A stretch of DNA of 40,646 nucleotides from Anaerolineales bacterium (GTDB taxonomy: Bacteria > Chloroflexota > Anaerolineae > Anaerolineales > RBG-16-64-43). Each line of letters opens with the position of its first letter. Position 1 is the stretch's first letter. This document shows, in pieces, positions 30,990 through 39,600 of the stretch. Made by a program: the position numbers and the translations under genes. Location of the stretch: contig JAFGKK010000038.1 of assembly GCA_016928575.1 (NCBI GenBank), forward strand, positions 1 to 40,646, written 5' to 3'. Below the pieces are notes generated by a model, which was not told the origin of the DNA, searched no databases, and worked only from the letters and a program-made list of their open reading frames with translations.

Positions 30990-31979
30990 ATGATCCGAAA
31001 CGGCGATCGAAAAAAACCTTGGTTGCGTGCCGCAGTCTTGGGAACGGCAAGCATTCTGCTCCTTGCAACGGCGCTCATCGCTTACGCCAACTACGCCTAC
31101 CACCGCGTACCGCCGGCGGATCTTCCCTGCCGGCAGTGCACGGGCGAAGCCCGTGCGGTTTCCATCGGGGGGTTCGACCTGTTCTACCGGGAACTCGGTC
31201 CGGCCGATGATCCGGCGCCGGTCGTCCTGTTGCACGGCGGACCGGGCCATTCCAGCCTTTCCTTTAAACAGGGGTTTGATTTCCTGGCTCCCGACCGACG
31301 GGTGGTGTACTACGACCAGCGCGGATCCGGAAATTCGCAGATCCGGCCCGATCCGTCGCTCTACACCATCGAGCAACTGGTCGAAGAGTTGGACGGCCTT
31401 CGCCGGGATATCCTCCGCGCGGAGAAAATCGTCCTCGTCGGCCATTCGGCCGGCGGCGCGCTGGCCCAGCGGTATGCCCTGGCGCATCCGGATCGCGTCG
31501 AGCGCATGATTCTGGTCGGCTCGATCCGGATCAACAACGGCATCGGCATCCCGCTGTTGTGGGATGTTTTCGGCCCCCTGTTGTACGCCGCCGGTCCCGG
31601 CCTGCCGCCCGCCGATCCCCAAGCCGCCGACGCTTGGTTTGCCGGACTGCTGCTTGCCACATCGCTTCCGCGGCTGCATGACCCGGCAAAGCGATCCCTG
31701 ATTGAGGATTCCGGATATGTTTCCTTCGCGACCTGGCGCGAAGTCTCGCGCTCGTTGGGCGGAACGGATTACACCGCAGCGCTCCAGGAGCTGTATGTAA
31801 AGACGCTTGTTCTGTACGGTTCGGCCGATGCGGACGCCACCGGGAAGACCGCGGCGGAGGCCATCTGCGGGCTGCTGCCGGATTGCCTGCTGGCCGGTTT
31901 CGACCGCAGCGGGCATTGGCCTTTTCTTGAGGAGCCGGAATCATTCCAATCGACCGTCCTCTCCTTCCTCTCCGAATGA
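30990..31979 (+). CDS. Membrane-anchored alpha/beta hydrolase (proline iminopeptidase-like)
   Basis: The predicted protein has 329 residues. A single N-terminal membrane helix (about 12-35) is followed by a Cys-containing spacer and an alpha/beta hydrolase domain. It carries the HGGPG oxyanion motif (82-86), YYDQRGSGNS, nucleophile Ser153 in VGHSAGG, an acid candidate in VLYGSADADAT and His309 in DRSGHWPFLEEP. The HGGPG plus DQRGxG pair is typical of the S33 proline iminopeptidase family, though the substrate cannot be set. The helix should leave the enzyme on the outer face of the membrane. ATG at 30990 follows GGAGTGG; a GTG at 30981 is an alternative. Confidence 0.88.
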   Translation: MIRNGDRKKPWLRAAVLGTASILLLATALIAYANYAYHRVPPADLPCRQCTGEARAVSIGGFDLFYRELGPADDPAPVVLLHGGPGHSSLSFKQGFDFLAPDRRVVYYDQRGSGNSQIRPDPSLYTIEQLVEELDGLRRDILRAEKIVLVGHSAGGALAQRYALAHPDRVERMILVGSIRINNGIGIPLLWDVFGPLLYAAGPGLPPADPQAADAWFAGLLLATSLPRLHDPAKRSLIEDSGYVSFATWREVSRSLGGTDYTAALQELYVKTLVLYGSADADATGKTAAEAICGLLPDCLLAGFDRSGHWPFLEEPESFQSTVLSFLSE

Positions 31980-32202
31980 ACCGCCTGCCGGCGGCGAGAG
32001 GTGCAATCACGCGCCGCTGCGCCGAGCATGGATAATCCTCCCGGAGAGGGGTAAAAGGCCGTTGGACGGAGTGCGGGCAGCGCGGAGATTTCTGGATCGC
32101 AAAGCCGCCTTGCTTTGGATAGTCTTTTAGGGGCGAATCCCAGCTGTGCGCGCGCCCATCATCCAGGCATCCGCATTTGCGGTTCCGAAAAGGAGAGGAA
32201 CG

Positions 32203-33567
32203 ATGAAGCTCGCAACGAAGCCCTCCGTACGCATCCTTCCTCACACCGCGGCGCTCGCCGCGCTCCTTGCGGGCGCGTTTGCCTGCAGCCTCTTCGGCGG
32301 CGAAGCGGCCGGCGGCGCGCTTGAACCCGCATTCATCTACCGCTTCGGCGGCGACCATTTGGACGATCTGGCCGATCTGTCCCCGGACGGGGCGGGCGGC
32401 GCGTACCTGCTTTCCGGCACATTGACCGCCGGAACGCTGGTGCGAATCGACGCCTCGGGGAAGGAGCTTTGGCGCGCCGAGGTTGCCTTCGGCGCCCATG
32501 CCATGGCGGTGACCGGCGAAGGGGTGTACGTCGCCGGCGACAAACGGGACACCCAGCAGAAGGTTCAGCGCTCCCACATTGCGTTCGTTTCCGCTGCGGG
32601 AACCCTGCAATGGACAAGCGATTCTCCGCCGCCCCCCGCGGCAGCCGCCGACGGGCGCGATTCCGTGTGGGATCTCTCCTCCCCCGGCGACAGCAAGCTG
32701 TGGGGGATGTGCGCCCTGCCGGATGGCGACGCCGTCGCGGTCGGGGTGGAAGGCGAGAGTTCGGTGCGCCATCTGCGGGTCGATCCGCAAGGCAACGTTG
32801 TTTGGGAAACTTCGATCCCCGCTTCTTTTAATTGGATGTACACCGGCGGCACGTCAGGAAAAGTCAAACCCTATCTGGCCGCCTTCGAGGGCGCGGTCAT
32901 CAGCGTCGGCGCCTGGCATGCCGGCGCGGGGGGAGCGGATCTGGCGGCCTTCAAACTCGACGCGGAAAACGGCCGGCTGGCGGCGCAGTACTCCGGAGAA
33001 CATTTCGGATCGAGCTTCAGCGCCGCCGCGCTCCACCGCCCCTCCGCAAAACTGGCGGCGGCGTGGAATTCGGCCTCGTCGGGGAGCGGAGTGGTGGTGC
33101 TCGACTCCGGATTGAACCCGGTCGTTGAGGAGACGGTGGATTTTCACGCGCGCGGCGGCGCCGCGTGGGCGTCGGAGGAAACGGTTTGGGTTGCAGGCTG
33201 GCGGAAAGGCAGCCGGAAATTCGTCAACCATCCCGTCGTAGCATGCCTCGACGCCTCCGGCAAAGGATCCCTGGCGCAGGCATCCTGGGACGACGCGCGG
33301 GTGATCGATCAGACCGATCTGGTCGTCGTGGACGGATTGTGCGTCCTGGCCGCCGCGGAAAACCTTTCCGAACACGACGATATTGTGAACAATTCCCGGA
33401 TCACGCTGCGCCGGTGCGAGGGGGATCCGGAGCCGCTGTTCACCTATCAACGGGGCGAGGTCTACCATGGCAGTCCCCGCCTGGCGGCGTTTGACGGTGG
33501 GTTCCTGCTGGGCATCGATCACGGATCGGAGGGCCCGATTCTCGTCCTGTTCCATACCGGGAAATAG
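32203..33567 (+). CDS. Secreted beta-propeller-like protein
   Basis: The predicted protein has 454 residues. A signal sequence (about 1-28) ends in LLAGAFAC, which may be a weak lipobox. The rest consists of repeated blocks of about 45-60 residues with a hydrophobic strand, GA/GG turns and D-x-x-G-x-x-W/V endings: VRIDASGKELWRAEV, VSAAGTLQWTS, LRVDPQGNVVWETS, VACLDASGKGS. These read as blades of a PQQ/delta-60-type beta-propeller. AGGAGAGGAACG precedes the ATG at 32203. No enzyme motif is recognised. The 223-base gap before it (31980-32202) holds nothing noted. Confidence 0.75.
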   Translation: MKLATKPSVRILPHTAALAALLAGAFACSLFGGEAAGGALEPAFIYRFGGDHLDDLADLSPDGAGGAYLLSGTLTAGTLVRIDASGKELWRAEVAFGAHAMAVTGEGVYVAGDKRDTQQKVQRSHIAFVSAAGTLQWTSDSPPPPAAAADGRDSVWDLSSPGDSKLWGMCALPDGDAVAVGVEGESSVRHLRVDPQGNVVWETSIPASFNWMYTGGTSGKVKPYLAAFEGAVISVGAWHAGAGGADLAAFKLDAENGRLAAQYSGEHFGSSFSAAALHRPSAKLAAAWNSASSGSGVVVLDSGLNPVVEETVDFHARGGAAWASEETVWVAGWRKGSRKFVNHPVVACLDASGKGSLAQASWDDARVIDQTDLVVVDGLCVLAAAENLSEHDDIVNNSRITLRRCEGDPEPLFTYQRGEVYHGSPRLAAFDGGFLLGIDHGSEGPILVLFHTGK

Positions 33568-33704
33568 GCGAATCCCCCCGCGCTCCGCTCCGCAAGGGCG
33601 AGCTTCCCCGCGGCATGGCCGGCCGAAAATCCGCGGCCGGATTTCCGCCGGATTGCCAAGTCGCTATCCCTGCTTGCGCCGGACAATTTATTACAAAAGG
33701 AAAA

Positions 33705-33713
33705 TGGTAGAAT
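33705..33713 (+). promoter_or_regulatory. Extended -10 promoter of proA
   Basis: TGGTAGAAT lies 24 bases before the proA ATG, giving a short leader that still contains GGGAGGG. The identical nonamer precedes the DUF1361 gene. Confidence 0.6.
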
Positions 33714-33737
33714 TTCCCCCTCGAATGGGAGGGTGCC

Positions 33738-35003
33738 ATGTCGGTTGACATCCCCGATCTCGGTAAGCGGGCCAAGGCCGCCGCAGCCTTGATGGCCAAG
33801 GCGCCGACCGATCAAAAGAATGCGGCCCTCGCGGAACTCGCCGCGCGGATGCGCACGGACCGTCTGTCGATTCTGGACGCCAACGCCAAAGACGTCGCCG
33901 CGGCGAAGGCCGCCGGCCTGGCCGAAGGGCTGATCGACCGGCTGACGCTCACCCCGGCGCGCCTGGAAGGCATCGCCGCCGACCTGCAGAAGGTGATCGA
34001 CCTGCCCGACCCGGTCGGTGAGCGCTTCGACGAGAGCCTGCGTCCCGGCGGGCTGCGCCTGTGGCGTCAGCGCGTCCCGCTCGGCGTGCTCGGCGTGATC
34101 TACGAATCCCGCCCCAACGTCACCGTCGACGTCGCCGGCCTGGCGATCAAGACCGGCAACGCCGCGATCCTCCGCGGCGGCAGCGAAACAATCCATTCAA
34201 ACCGCGGGCTCATCGCCGCGGTCCGCCGGGCCCTGCAAAAAGCCGGCCTGCCCGGCGACGCGGTGCTCTTTGTCGACGACCCGGACCGCGCCCGCGTCAC
34301 CGAAATGCTCGCGCTCGACGAAGCGATCGACATGATCATCCCCCGGGGAGGGGCGAGCCTGCACAAATTCTGCCGCGCCAACAGCCGCATCCCGGTCATC
34401 ACCGGCGGGGTGGGGATCTGCCACCTGTATGTCGAGCAAAGCGCCGACCTCGCCCGCTCGGTGGAGGTGATCCGCAACGCCAAGATCCAACGCCCCTCGG
34501 TGTGCAACGCGCTGGATACGGTCCTGGCGGAGCGCCCCATCGCGGGCAAGCTGCTCCCGATGGTGGTGGCGCGGCTGGAGCAGGACGGCGTGACGTTCCG
34601 CGCCCACGAAAACGCGATTCCCTTCCTCGGCAATCCCCTGCCGGCCTCGGTGCGGCCGGCCGGGCCGGAGGATTTCGACACCGAGTGGATGTCGCTGGTC
34701 CTCGGGCTCAAGGTGGTGGAGGGGCTCGACGAAGCGATCGAGCACATCGCGCGGCATTCGCAGAACCACTCCGACGGGATTCTCACCGAGGACAAGGAGC
34801 ACGCGGCGCGCTTCACGGCCGAGGTGGATTCGGCCGCCGTGTACGTCAACGCCAGCACGCGCTTCACCGACGGCGCGCAATTCGGGCTGGGCGCGGAAGT
34901 GGCCATCTCCACCCAGCGGCTGCACGCCCGCGGCCCGATGGGCCTGCGCGAACTGACCACCTACAAATGGGTCGGCGAAGGGGATTACCTGGCCCGCCCC
35001 TGA
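33738..35003 (+). CDS. proA: Gamma-glutamyl phosphate reductase
   Basis: The 421-residue enzyme reduces glutamyl-5-phosphate to glutamate semialdehyde with NADPH, the second step of proline synthesis. Seen: PLGVLGVIYESRPNVTVDVAGL-type sequence near 114-135, AILRGGSETIHSN, IPRGGASLH, TGGVGICHLYV and catalytic Cys256 in RPSVCNALDT. The C terminus has NASTRFTDGAQFGLGAEVAIST. Length and motifs are normal. GGGAGGG precedes the ATG. Confidence 0.97.
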   Translation: MSVDIPDLGKRAKAAAALMAKAPTDQKNAALAELAARMRTDRLSILDANAKDVAAAKAAGLAEGLIDRLTLTPARLEGIAADLQKVIDLPDPVGERFDESLRPGGLRLWRQRVPLGVLGVIYESRPNVTVDVAGLAIKTGNAAILRGGSETIHSNRGLIAAVRRALQKAGLPGDAVLFVDDPDRARVTEMLALDEAIDMIIPRGGASLHKFCRANSRIPVITGGVGICHLYVEQSADLARSVEVIRNAKIQRPSVCNALDTVLAERPIAGKLLPMVVARLEQDGVTFRAHENAIPFLGNPLPASVRPAGPEDFDTEWMSLVLGLKVVEGLDEAIEHIARHSQNHSDGILTEDKEHAARFTAEVDSAAVYVNASTRFTDGAQFGLGAEVAISTQRLHARGPMGLRELTTYKWVGEGDYLARP

Positions 35004-35019
35004 CCGCCGCAAAGCCTTC

Positions 35020-35028
35020 TGGTAGAAT
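35020..35028 (+). promoter_or_regulatory. Extended -10 promoter of the DUF1361 gene
   Basis: TGGTAGAAT is identical to the site ahead of proA. The leader contains a perfect 8-bp hairpin (CGGCGGCC/GGCCGCCG, 35037-35057). Confidence 0.55.
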
Positions 35029-35078
35029 CCTTTCCGCGGCGGCCGACCGGGCCGCCGTTCGCTTCGAATTCGGGAAAA

Positions 35079-35831
35079 ATGCAAATGGAAAACGCCGCTT
35101 CGCCGGATGCCCCCGCCGCTTCCGCCCCCGCCGCTAAACCGGAGGTCGGACGCTTCTCCTGCCTGCACCAGGGATTGCTGGTATTCACCATGGTCGTCTG
35201 CAGCGGGGTGAGCGTCCTGCTGTGGTTCATCCGCGCGGCCAAATCGGATTCGACGGTCTACGCTTCGCTTAATTTCAACCTCTTCCTGGCCTGGATCCCG
35301 GCGGTGTTCGCACTCATCGCCTACAACGCCTACCGCAAGGGATCCTGCGTCGGCGCGGTCGTCGCGCTCGGCTGCGCGGCTATCTGGCTGCTCTTCTTCC
35401 CCAACGCGCCGTACCTGATCACCGATCTGGTGCACCTCCGGCCGCGGGAGGAGGAGATGCCTTACTGGTTCGATCAGATCCTGTATATGGCATTTTCCTT
35501 CGCCGGCTGCTACCTGGGCATGGTCTCGCTGATCCTCATGCAGGGCATCGTCAAGCGGGCGCTCGGGACGGTCCTGAGTTGGCTGTTCGCCCTCGCGGCG
35601 ATCGTCGCCGCCGGATTCGGGATCTACATCGGCCGCTTCCTGCGCTTCAATTCCTGGGATCTGTTGGTGAATCCCAAACCCCTTCTGAAGGAAATCCTGG
35701 ATTGGATCCGCCACCCGCGTTCGAATTCAGACGCCTTTATCTTCTCGCTGACCTTCTCGCTGTTCTTCACAGCGATCTACTTCGTGGTGGTGGCGATCCT
35801 CAACCTGCGGAGGGCGGAAAGGAAAGAATAA
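35079..35831 (+). CDS. DUF1361 integral membrane protein
   Basis: The 250-residue protein has about six membrane helices. After a Pro/Ala-rich cytoplasmic start come LFLAWIPAVFALIAY, WLLFFPNAPYLITDLVHL (the hallmark of DUF1361), LYMAFSFAGCYLGMVSLILMQ and GFGIYIGRFLRFNSWDL. The family is widespread and uncharacterised. ATG 35079 and ATG 35085 are both possible. It shares a bidirectional terminator with the opposing MFS gene. Confidence 0.9.
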   Translation: MQMENAASPDAPAASAPAAKPEVGRFSCLHQGLLVFTMVVCSGVSVLLWFIRAAKSDSTVYASLNFNLFLAWIPAVFALIAYNAYRKGSCVGAVVALGCAAIWLLFFPNAPYLITDLVHLRPREEEMPYWFDQILYMAFSFAGCYLGMVSLILMQGIVKRALGTVLSWLFALAAIVAAGFGIYIGRFLRFNSWDLLVNPKPLLKEILDWIRHPRSNSDAFIFSLTFSLFFTAIYFVVVAILNLRRAERKE

Positions 35832-35874
35832 AAGCCGGTGCGGATTTCCGCCGCAGGAATTGAATCCCTTCTCC

Positions 35875-35914
35875 AAAAAAGCCCGCCGGGACTCGGAACC
35901 CGGCGGGCTTTTTT
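35875..35914. terminator. Bidirectional intrinsic terminator
   Basis: AAAAAAGCCCGCCGGG and CCCGGCGGGCTTTTTT form a perfect 16-bp stem with an 8-base loop, giving a U-run on both strands. It separates the convergent DUF1361 and MFS genes. Confidence 0.96.
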
Positions 35915-35929
35915 AGACGGACGCTGCCA

Positions 35930-37237
35930 TCACTGCGCCGCGGATCCTTGCTCCAGATCCCGCAGGAAACTCTCGCTGAGGGTTTTTAATTCCGGCTGGC
36001 GGGAAGCCCAGATCGGCACCAGGATCAGCCCGATCCCCGCCGCAATGAACAAAACCGCGATGTCCCATTTGATGACCGCGCCGGATAGGGCCTGGGAGAC
36101 GGGGCTCATACCGGCGATTGACAGCATGACCATGCTCATCATCCGGCCGAGCATCTCGCGCGGGGTGCGCGACTGGAACCAGGTCAAGGCCATGATCACC
36201 AGGTACCCGTTCCCCAATCCCAGCATGCACATGATCGCAATCAGCGCCGGGGTGGAGCGGAGAAATCCGAGCGATCCGATGGCCGCCCCGAAAACAGCCA
36301 AACCGGCCAGCAGGGCGATCCGCAGAATCCGTCCGTTCGGCCGCGGCAGTTGGGCGGCCAGGACGTAGCCGGCCAAATTGCCCCCGGCCACGGCCGACAT
36401 CAACAGGCCGTACGCCACCGCGCCCTCCGGCAAATAATTATTGGCCAACACAGGAATTCCGACCAGCACCGGCCCGATGATCAGAAAGTTCACCGCCGTG
36501 ACCACCATAAACAGCAGGCGCAAAGCCCGGTCGTCCCAGAGGTATTTCATCCCCATTAAAATGGAAGCCCAGATGCCGTTCCGCTCCTCCGCAATGGCGG
36601 CCGCCGGATGGTTCCGCCCGGAGATCATGAGCAGCAGGGCCACGGCCGACGCGGCGAAGCTGGCGGCGTCGACGGCGTACGCCAGACCGACTCCGAGCAG
36701 GGATTCCGACAGCCCGCCGATCGTCAGTCCGGCCAGAGTCGGGCCGACAAACCCCGCGATTTGGGTGGTTCCGAGGATGACGGAGTTACCCGCCTGCAGG
36801 TCGCAGTCCTCCACCAGCAGGGGGACGATGCTGTTGCCGGCCGGGATCGCGAAACCGGCGACGATCCCGAATCCCAGGGAGACCGCGTACAGCATCCAGA
36901 TCTGAACCTCCCCGCTGAACACGGCCATCGCCAGCAGGCCGGTGAAGGCCAGTCGCAGAATGTCGGCGGCGATCATCACCACGCGCGGCGAAAACCTGTC
37001 GGTGACCGCGCCGCCGAGCAGCATCATCACCGCTCGCGGAATCCCGCCCAAGGCGATAACGATCCCCAACGCCAGCGGATCGTCGGTCATCTGCAGCACC
37101 AGCCAGGGCGTGGCGATGAGATAGAACTGGTCCCCGAGGATCGAGGCGGCCGTGCCGGCGAACAACAGCCGGAAATCCCGCAAGGCCAGGACTCGCTTAA
37201 TCGGGCTTCGTGAGGTCGTGCCGGAATCGTTTGGCAT
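35930..37237 (-). CDS. MFS transporter (enterobactin-exporter/MFS_3 type)
   Basis: This 435-residue protein has about twelve membrane helices. N-terminal RDFRLLFAGTAASILGDQFYLIATPWLVLQM and the loop GGAVTDRFSPRVVMI (motif A-like) are typical of the MFS_3/EntS-like efflux group. SRTPREMLGRMMSMVMLSIAG lies between helices 10 and 11. The ATG at 37237 (MPNDSGTTS) fits the family. A TATAAT at 37250-37255 on the minus strand lies only 12 bases before it, implying a very short leader. The substrate is unknown. Confidence 0.9.
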   Translation of the reverse strand: MPNDSGTTSRSPIKRVLALRDFRLLFAGTAASILGDQFYLIATPWLVLQMTDDPLALGIVIALGGIPRAVMMLLGGAVTDRFSPRVVMIAADILRLAFTGLLAMAVFSGEVQIWMLYAVSLGFGIVAGFAIPAGNSIVPLLVEDCDLQAGNSVILGTTQIAGFVGPTLAGLTIGGLSESLLGVGLAYAVDAASFAASAVALLLMISGRNHPAAAIAEERNGIWASILMGMKYLWDDRALRLLFMVVTAVNFLIIGPVLVGIPVLANNYLPEGAVAYGLLMSAVAGGNLAGYVLAAQLPRPNGRILRIALLAGLAVFGAAIGSLGFLRSTPALIAIMCMLGLGNGYLVIMALTWFQSRTPREMLGRMMSMVMLSIAGMSPVSQALSGAVIKWDIAVLFIAAGIGLILVPIWASRQPELKTLSESFLRDLEQGSAAQ

Positions 37238-37249
37238 AGAATGGTGATT

Positions 37250-37255
37250 ATTATA
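37250..37255 (-). promoter_or_regulatory. -10 element of the MFS gene
   Basis: TATAAT on the minus strand is 12 bases ahead of the start codon. The -35 region would fall in the border of the 37273-37377 element (GGTGAA), which may have contributed it. Confidence 0.4.
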
Positions 37256-37272
37256 CTCATTCGGCCAACCCA

Positions 37273-37377
37273 TTCACCGCCAAGACCGCGAAGGGCGCGA
37301 AAAAATCCAAAGAATTCAAAGGGGGAAAATCGGAAAACGTTCGCGAGTCTTTGCACTTTTTGCGTCTTTGCGGTGAA
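37273..37377. repeat. 105-bp MITE-like element with imperfect terminal inverted repeats
   Basis: The left end TTCACCGCCAAGACCGCGAA and the complement of the right end TTCACCGCAAAGACGCAAAG agree at most positions. The inside is A-rich on this strand. CTTTGCGTCTTTGCGGTGAA wording is a common dispersed repeat in environmental bacterial genomes. It occupies the divergent gap between the MFS and prfA genes. Confidence 0.75.
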
Positions 37378-37423
37378 AGGGTTTGCCGCTTCACCCCTTT
37401 TCGGATGGCGCGTTGGTTAAGGA

Positions 37424-37429
37424 TATAAT
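37424..37429 (+). promoter_or_regulatory. -10 element of the prfA-prmC operon
   Basis: A consensus TATAAT stands 50 bases before the prfA ATG, just after the MITE-like element. No clear -35. Confidence 0.45.
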
Positions 37430-37478
37430 TCCAATCACCCGCGGAACAGAGCGGAATTTCCACCGAAACCGAGGGACC

Positions 37479-38543
37479 ATGCTGGAAAAATTGGCGGGCA
37501 TCGTATCCCGCTACGAGGAACTGCAGCGGATGATGGCCGAGCACGCGCAGGATTACGCGCGCGTGGCTGCGTTGGCCCGCGAGCGGGCCGAAATCGAACC
37601 GTTGGTGGCGAAATACCGCGAGTTCCGGCGCGCCGGGGATTCCCTTTCCCAAGCCAAGGCCATGCTGACGGATCCGGACCCCGAATTCCGGGCGATGGCC
37701 GAGGGCGAGGCCGCGGACCTCGAGCCGAAAATTGCAGCGCTGGAAAAAGAGCTGAAATCCCTGCTCCTCCCCCGGGATCCGCGCGACACACGAAACGTGA
37801 TTGTGGAGATCCGGGCCGGGACCGGAGGCGAGGAGGCGGCGCTGTTCGCCGCCGACCTGTTTCGGATGTACAGCCGCTATGCGGAGAAGCACAATTGGAA
37901 GTCGGAGATCCTCTCCCAATCCGACACGGGGATCGGCGGATTCAAGGAAATCATTTTCGAGTTGAAAGGCCAAGGCGCCTATTCGCGGCTGAAGTTCGAA
38001 TCCGGCGTGCACCGAGTCCAGCGCGTGCCGGTGACCGAATCTTCGGGCCGGATCCACACCTCCACCGCCACCGTCGCCGTGCTGGCCCAGGTCGACGAAG
38101 TGGAGATCGCCATCCCCGAGAAAGACATTAAGATGGAGGTCTACCGCTCCTCGGGTGCGGGCGGACAGAACGTGCAGAAGAACTCCACCGCGGTGCGGCT
38201 GACGCACGTGCCCACCGGGATGGTGGTGCAGTGCCAGGACGAGCGCTCCCAACTGCAGAACCGCATGCGGGCGATGGCCATTCTCCGCGCGCGGCTGTAC
38301 GAAATCGAGGAGGAGAAGCGCCGCTCCGAGATCGAAAACGCCCGCCGGTCGCAGGTGGGCAGAGCGGATCGCTCCGAGAAAATCCGCACCTACAACTTTC
38401 CGCAGTCGCGCATCACCGACCACCGGATCGGTTTTTCCCTGCACAACATGGCCGCCGTGATGGACGGCGAGATCGAGCCCTTCATTGAGGAGCTTACGCT
38501 GCGCGACGAGACCGAGCGGCTGCAGGCCGCCGGCGAAGCGTGA
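37479..38543 (+). CDS. prfA: Peptide chain release factor 1
   Basis: The 354-residue factor terminates translation at UAA and UAG. Stop-codon recognition tripeptide PVT (184-186), catalytic GGQ (228-230) in SSGAGGQNVQKNSTAVRL, and the N-terminal EIRAGTGGEEAALFAADLFRMY are all present. PVT rather than SPF identifies RF1, not RF2. The start at 37479 gives the usual MLEKL-type N terminus; the frame runs further upstream without homology. Its stop overlaps the prmC start (GTGA). Confidence 0.97.
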   Translation: MLEKLAGIVSRYEELQRMMAEHAQDYARVAALARERAEIEPLVAKYREFRRAGDSLSQAKAMLTDPDPEFRAMAEGEAADLEPKIAALEKELKSLLLPRDPRDTRNVIVEIRAGTGGEEAALFAADLFRMYSRYAEKHNWKSEILSQSDTGIGGFKEIIFELKGQGAYSRLKFESGVHRVQRVPVTESSGRIHTSTATVAVLAQVDEVEIAIPEKDIKMEVYRSSGAGGQNVQKNSTAVRLTHVPTGMVVQCQDERSQLQNRMRAMAILRARLYEIEEEKRRSEIENARRSQVGRADRSEKIRTYNFPQSRITDHRIGFSLHNMAAVMDGEIEPFIEELTLRDETERLQAAGEA

Positions 38544-39424
38544 CCCCTTCCTCTCCGCCCTCCCTTCCCACCGTCGGCGCGGCCCTCGCCTGGGCCGCCC
38601 GGGAACTGGCCCGGACCGATTCCGCGTCCCTCGTCGGCCAGGCGCTTCTGGCGCACGCCTACCGCCAGCCGCGCTGTTGGACCCTCGCCCATCCGGAAAT
38701 CCCCCTCCCGCCCGCGGTCGCCGCAACCTTCGCCGCCCTCGTCCGGCGCGCCCGCGAAGGGGAGCCGCTGGCTTACCTGACCGGGATTCAGGAATTCTTC
38801 GGATTGGAGTTCGAGGTCACGCCCGCGGTGCTCATCCCGCGGCCGGAAACCGAGCTCATGGTGGATACGGCGCTCGAATGGCTGGCGGAACGATCCGCCG
38901 CGGAAAAACGCGGCCCATCCGCGATCCGCGCCCTGGACCTGGGGACCGGATCCGGCTGCATTGCGGCCGCCCTCGCCGTTCACACGCCCGGACTGCGGGT
39001 GACCGCGGCGGATCTCTCCGCCGACGCCTTGGCGGTGGCCGCGCGGAATTTCCGCCGCCACGCGGTGGCGGACCGCATCCGACCGGTCCAAGCCGACTTG
39101 TTGACTCCCTTCCGCGGACGGATCGATCTGCTGTGCGCCAATCTGCCTTATGCCTTCACCCCCGCGCTGGCCAGCCTGCCCTCGCTGCGGTTCGAGCCGC
39201 GTCTAGCCCTCGACGGAGGCGACGACGGGTTGCGGCTGGTCGGCCGCGCGCTGGGGCAATCCGCCTCGCGGATGGCGGCCGGGGGATTGGCCCTGTTCGA
39301 GCTCGACGCGGTGCACGCGGAAGCCGCACGCCAGATCGCCAAGCGCCTCTTTCCGCAATCGACGATAAAAATCAAAAAGGATCTCGCCGGCTGGGAGCGG
39401 TTGCTGGTGATTCGAGAGCCCTGA
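38540..39424 (+). CDS. prmC: Release factor glutamine methyltransferase
   Basis: The 294-residue enzyme methylates the glutamine of the GGQ motif (Gln230 of the adjacent RF1) using SAM. Seen: LTGIQEFFGLEFEV, LIPRPETELMVD (98-109), SAM site ALDLGTGSGCIAAALA (131-146) and CANLPYAF (199-206). The NPPY motif that holds the target glutamine reads NLPY here. The start is the GTG at 38540, sharing GTGA with the prfA stop, so translation is coupled. Length is normal. A CGGCGGCGCCGCCG palindrome follows the stop without a U-run. Confidence 0.95.
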   Translation: MTPSSPPSLPTVGAALAWAARELARTDSASLVGQALLAHAYRQPRCWTLAHPEIPLPPAVAATFAALVRRAREGEPLAYLTGIQEFFGLEFEVTPAVLIPRPETELMVDTALEWLAERSAAEKRGPSAIRALDLGTGSGCIAAALAVHTPGLRVTAADLSADALAVAARNFRRHAVADRIRPVQADLLTPFRGRIDLLCANLPYAFTPALASLPSLRFEPRLALDGGDDGLRLVGRALGQSASRMAAGGLALFELDAVHAEAARQIAKRLFPQSTIKIKKDLAGWERLLVIREP

Positions 39425-39553
39425 CGGCGGCGCCGCCGGGGCGTACACACCCAGTCCTTGGGAGACGGAGCCCGTCACCCGCCGGACGCTGCAACGGGAG
39501 ATGATCCGTCCCGACGGAAGGGCCGACCCGCCGCGTTTCCATGCGGCCGGGCT

Positions 39554-39562
39554 TGATATAAT
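39554..39562 (+). promoter_or_regulatory. Extended -10 promoter of the RCC1 lipoprotein gene
   Basis: TGATATAAT matches an extended -10 and lies 39 bases before the ATG at 39601. The gap from 39425 holds nothing else. Confidence 0.6.
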
Positions 39563-39600
39563 TGCCTCGATTATTTCCGACCTTGGATCTGATTTCCCCA

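Noticed and set aside
37400-37480. tRNA or small RNA gene ahead of prfA
   Set aside because: No cloverleaf or TTCGAATCC-type arm was seen; no tRNA was recognised anywhere in the window.
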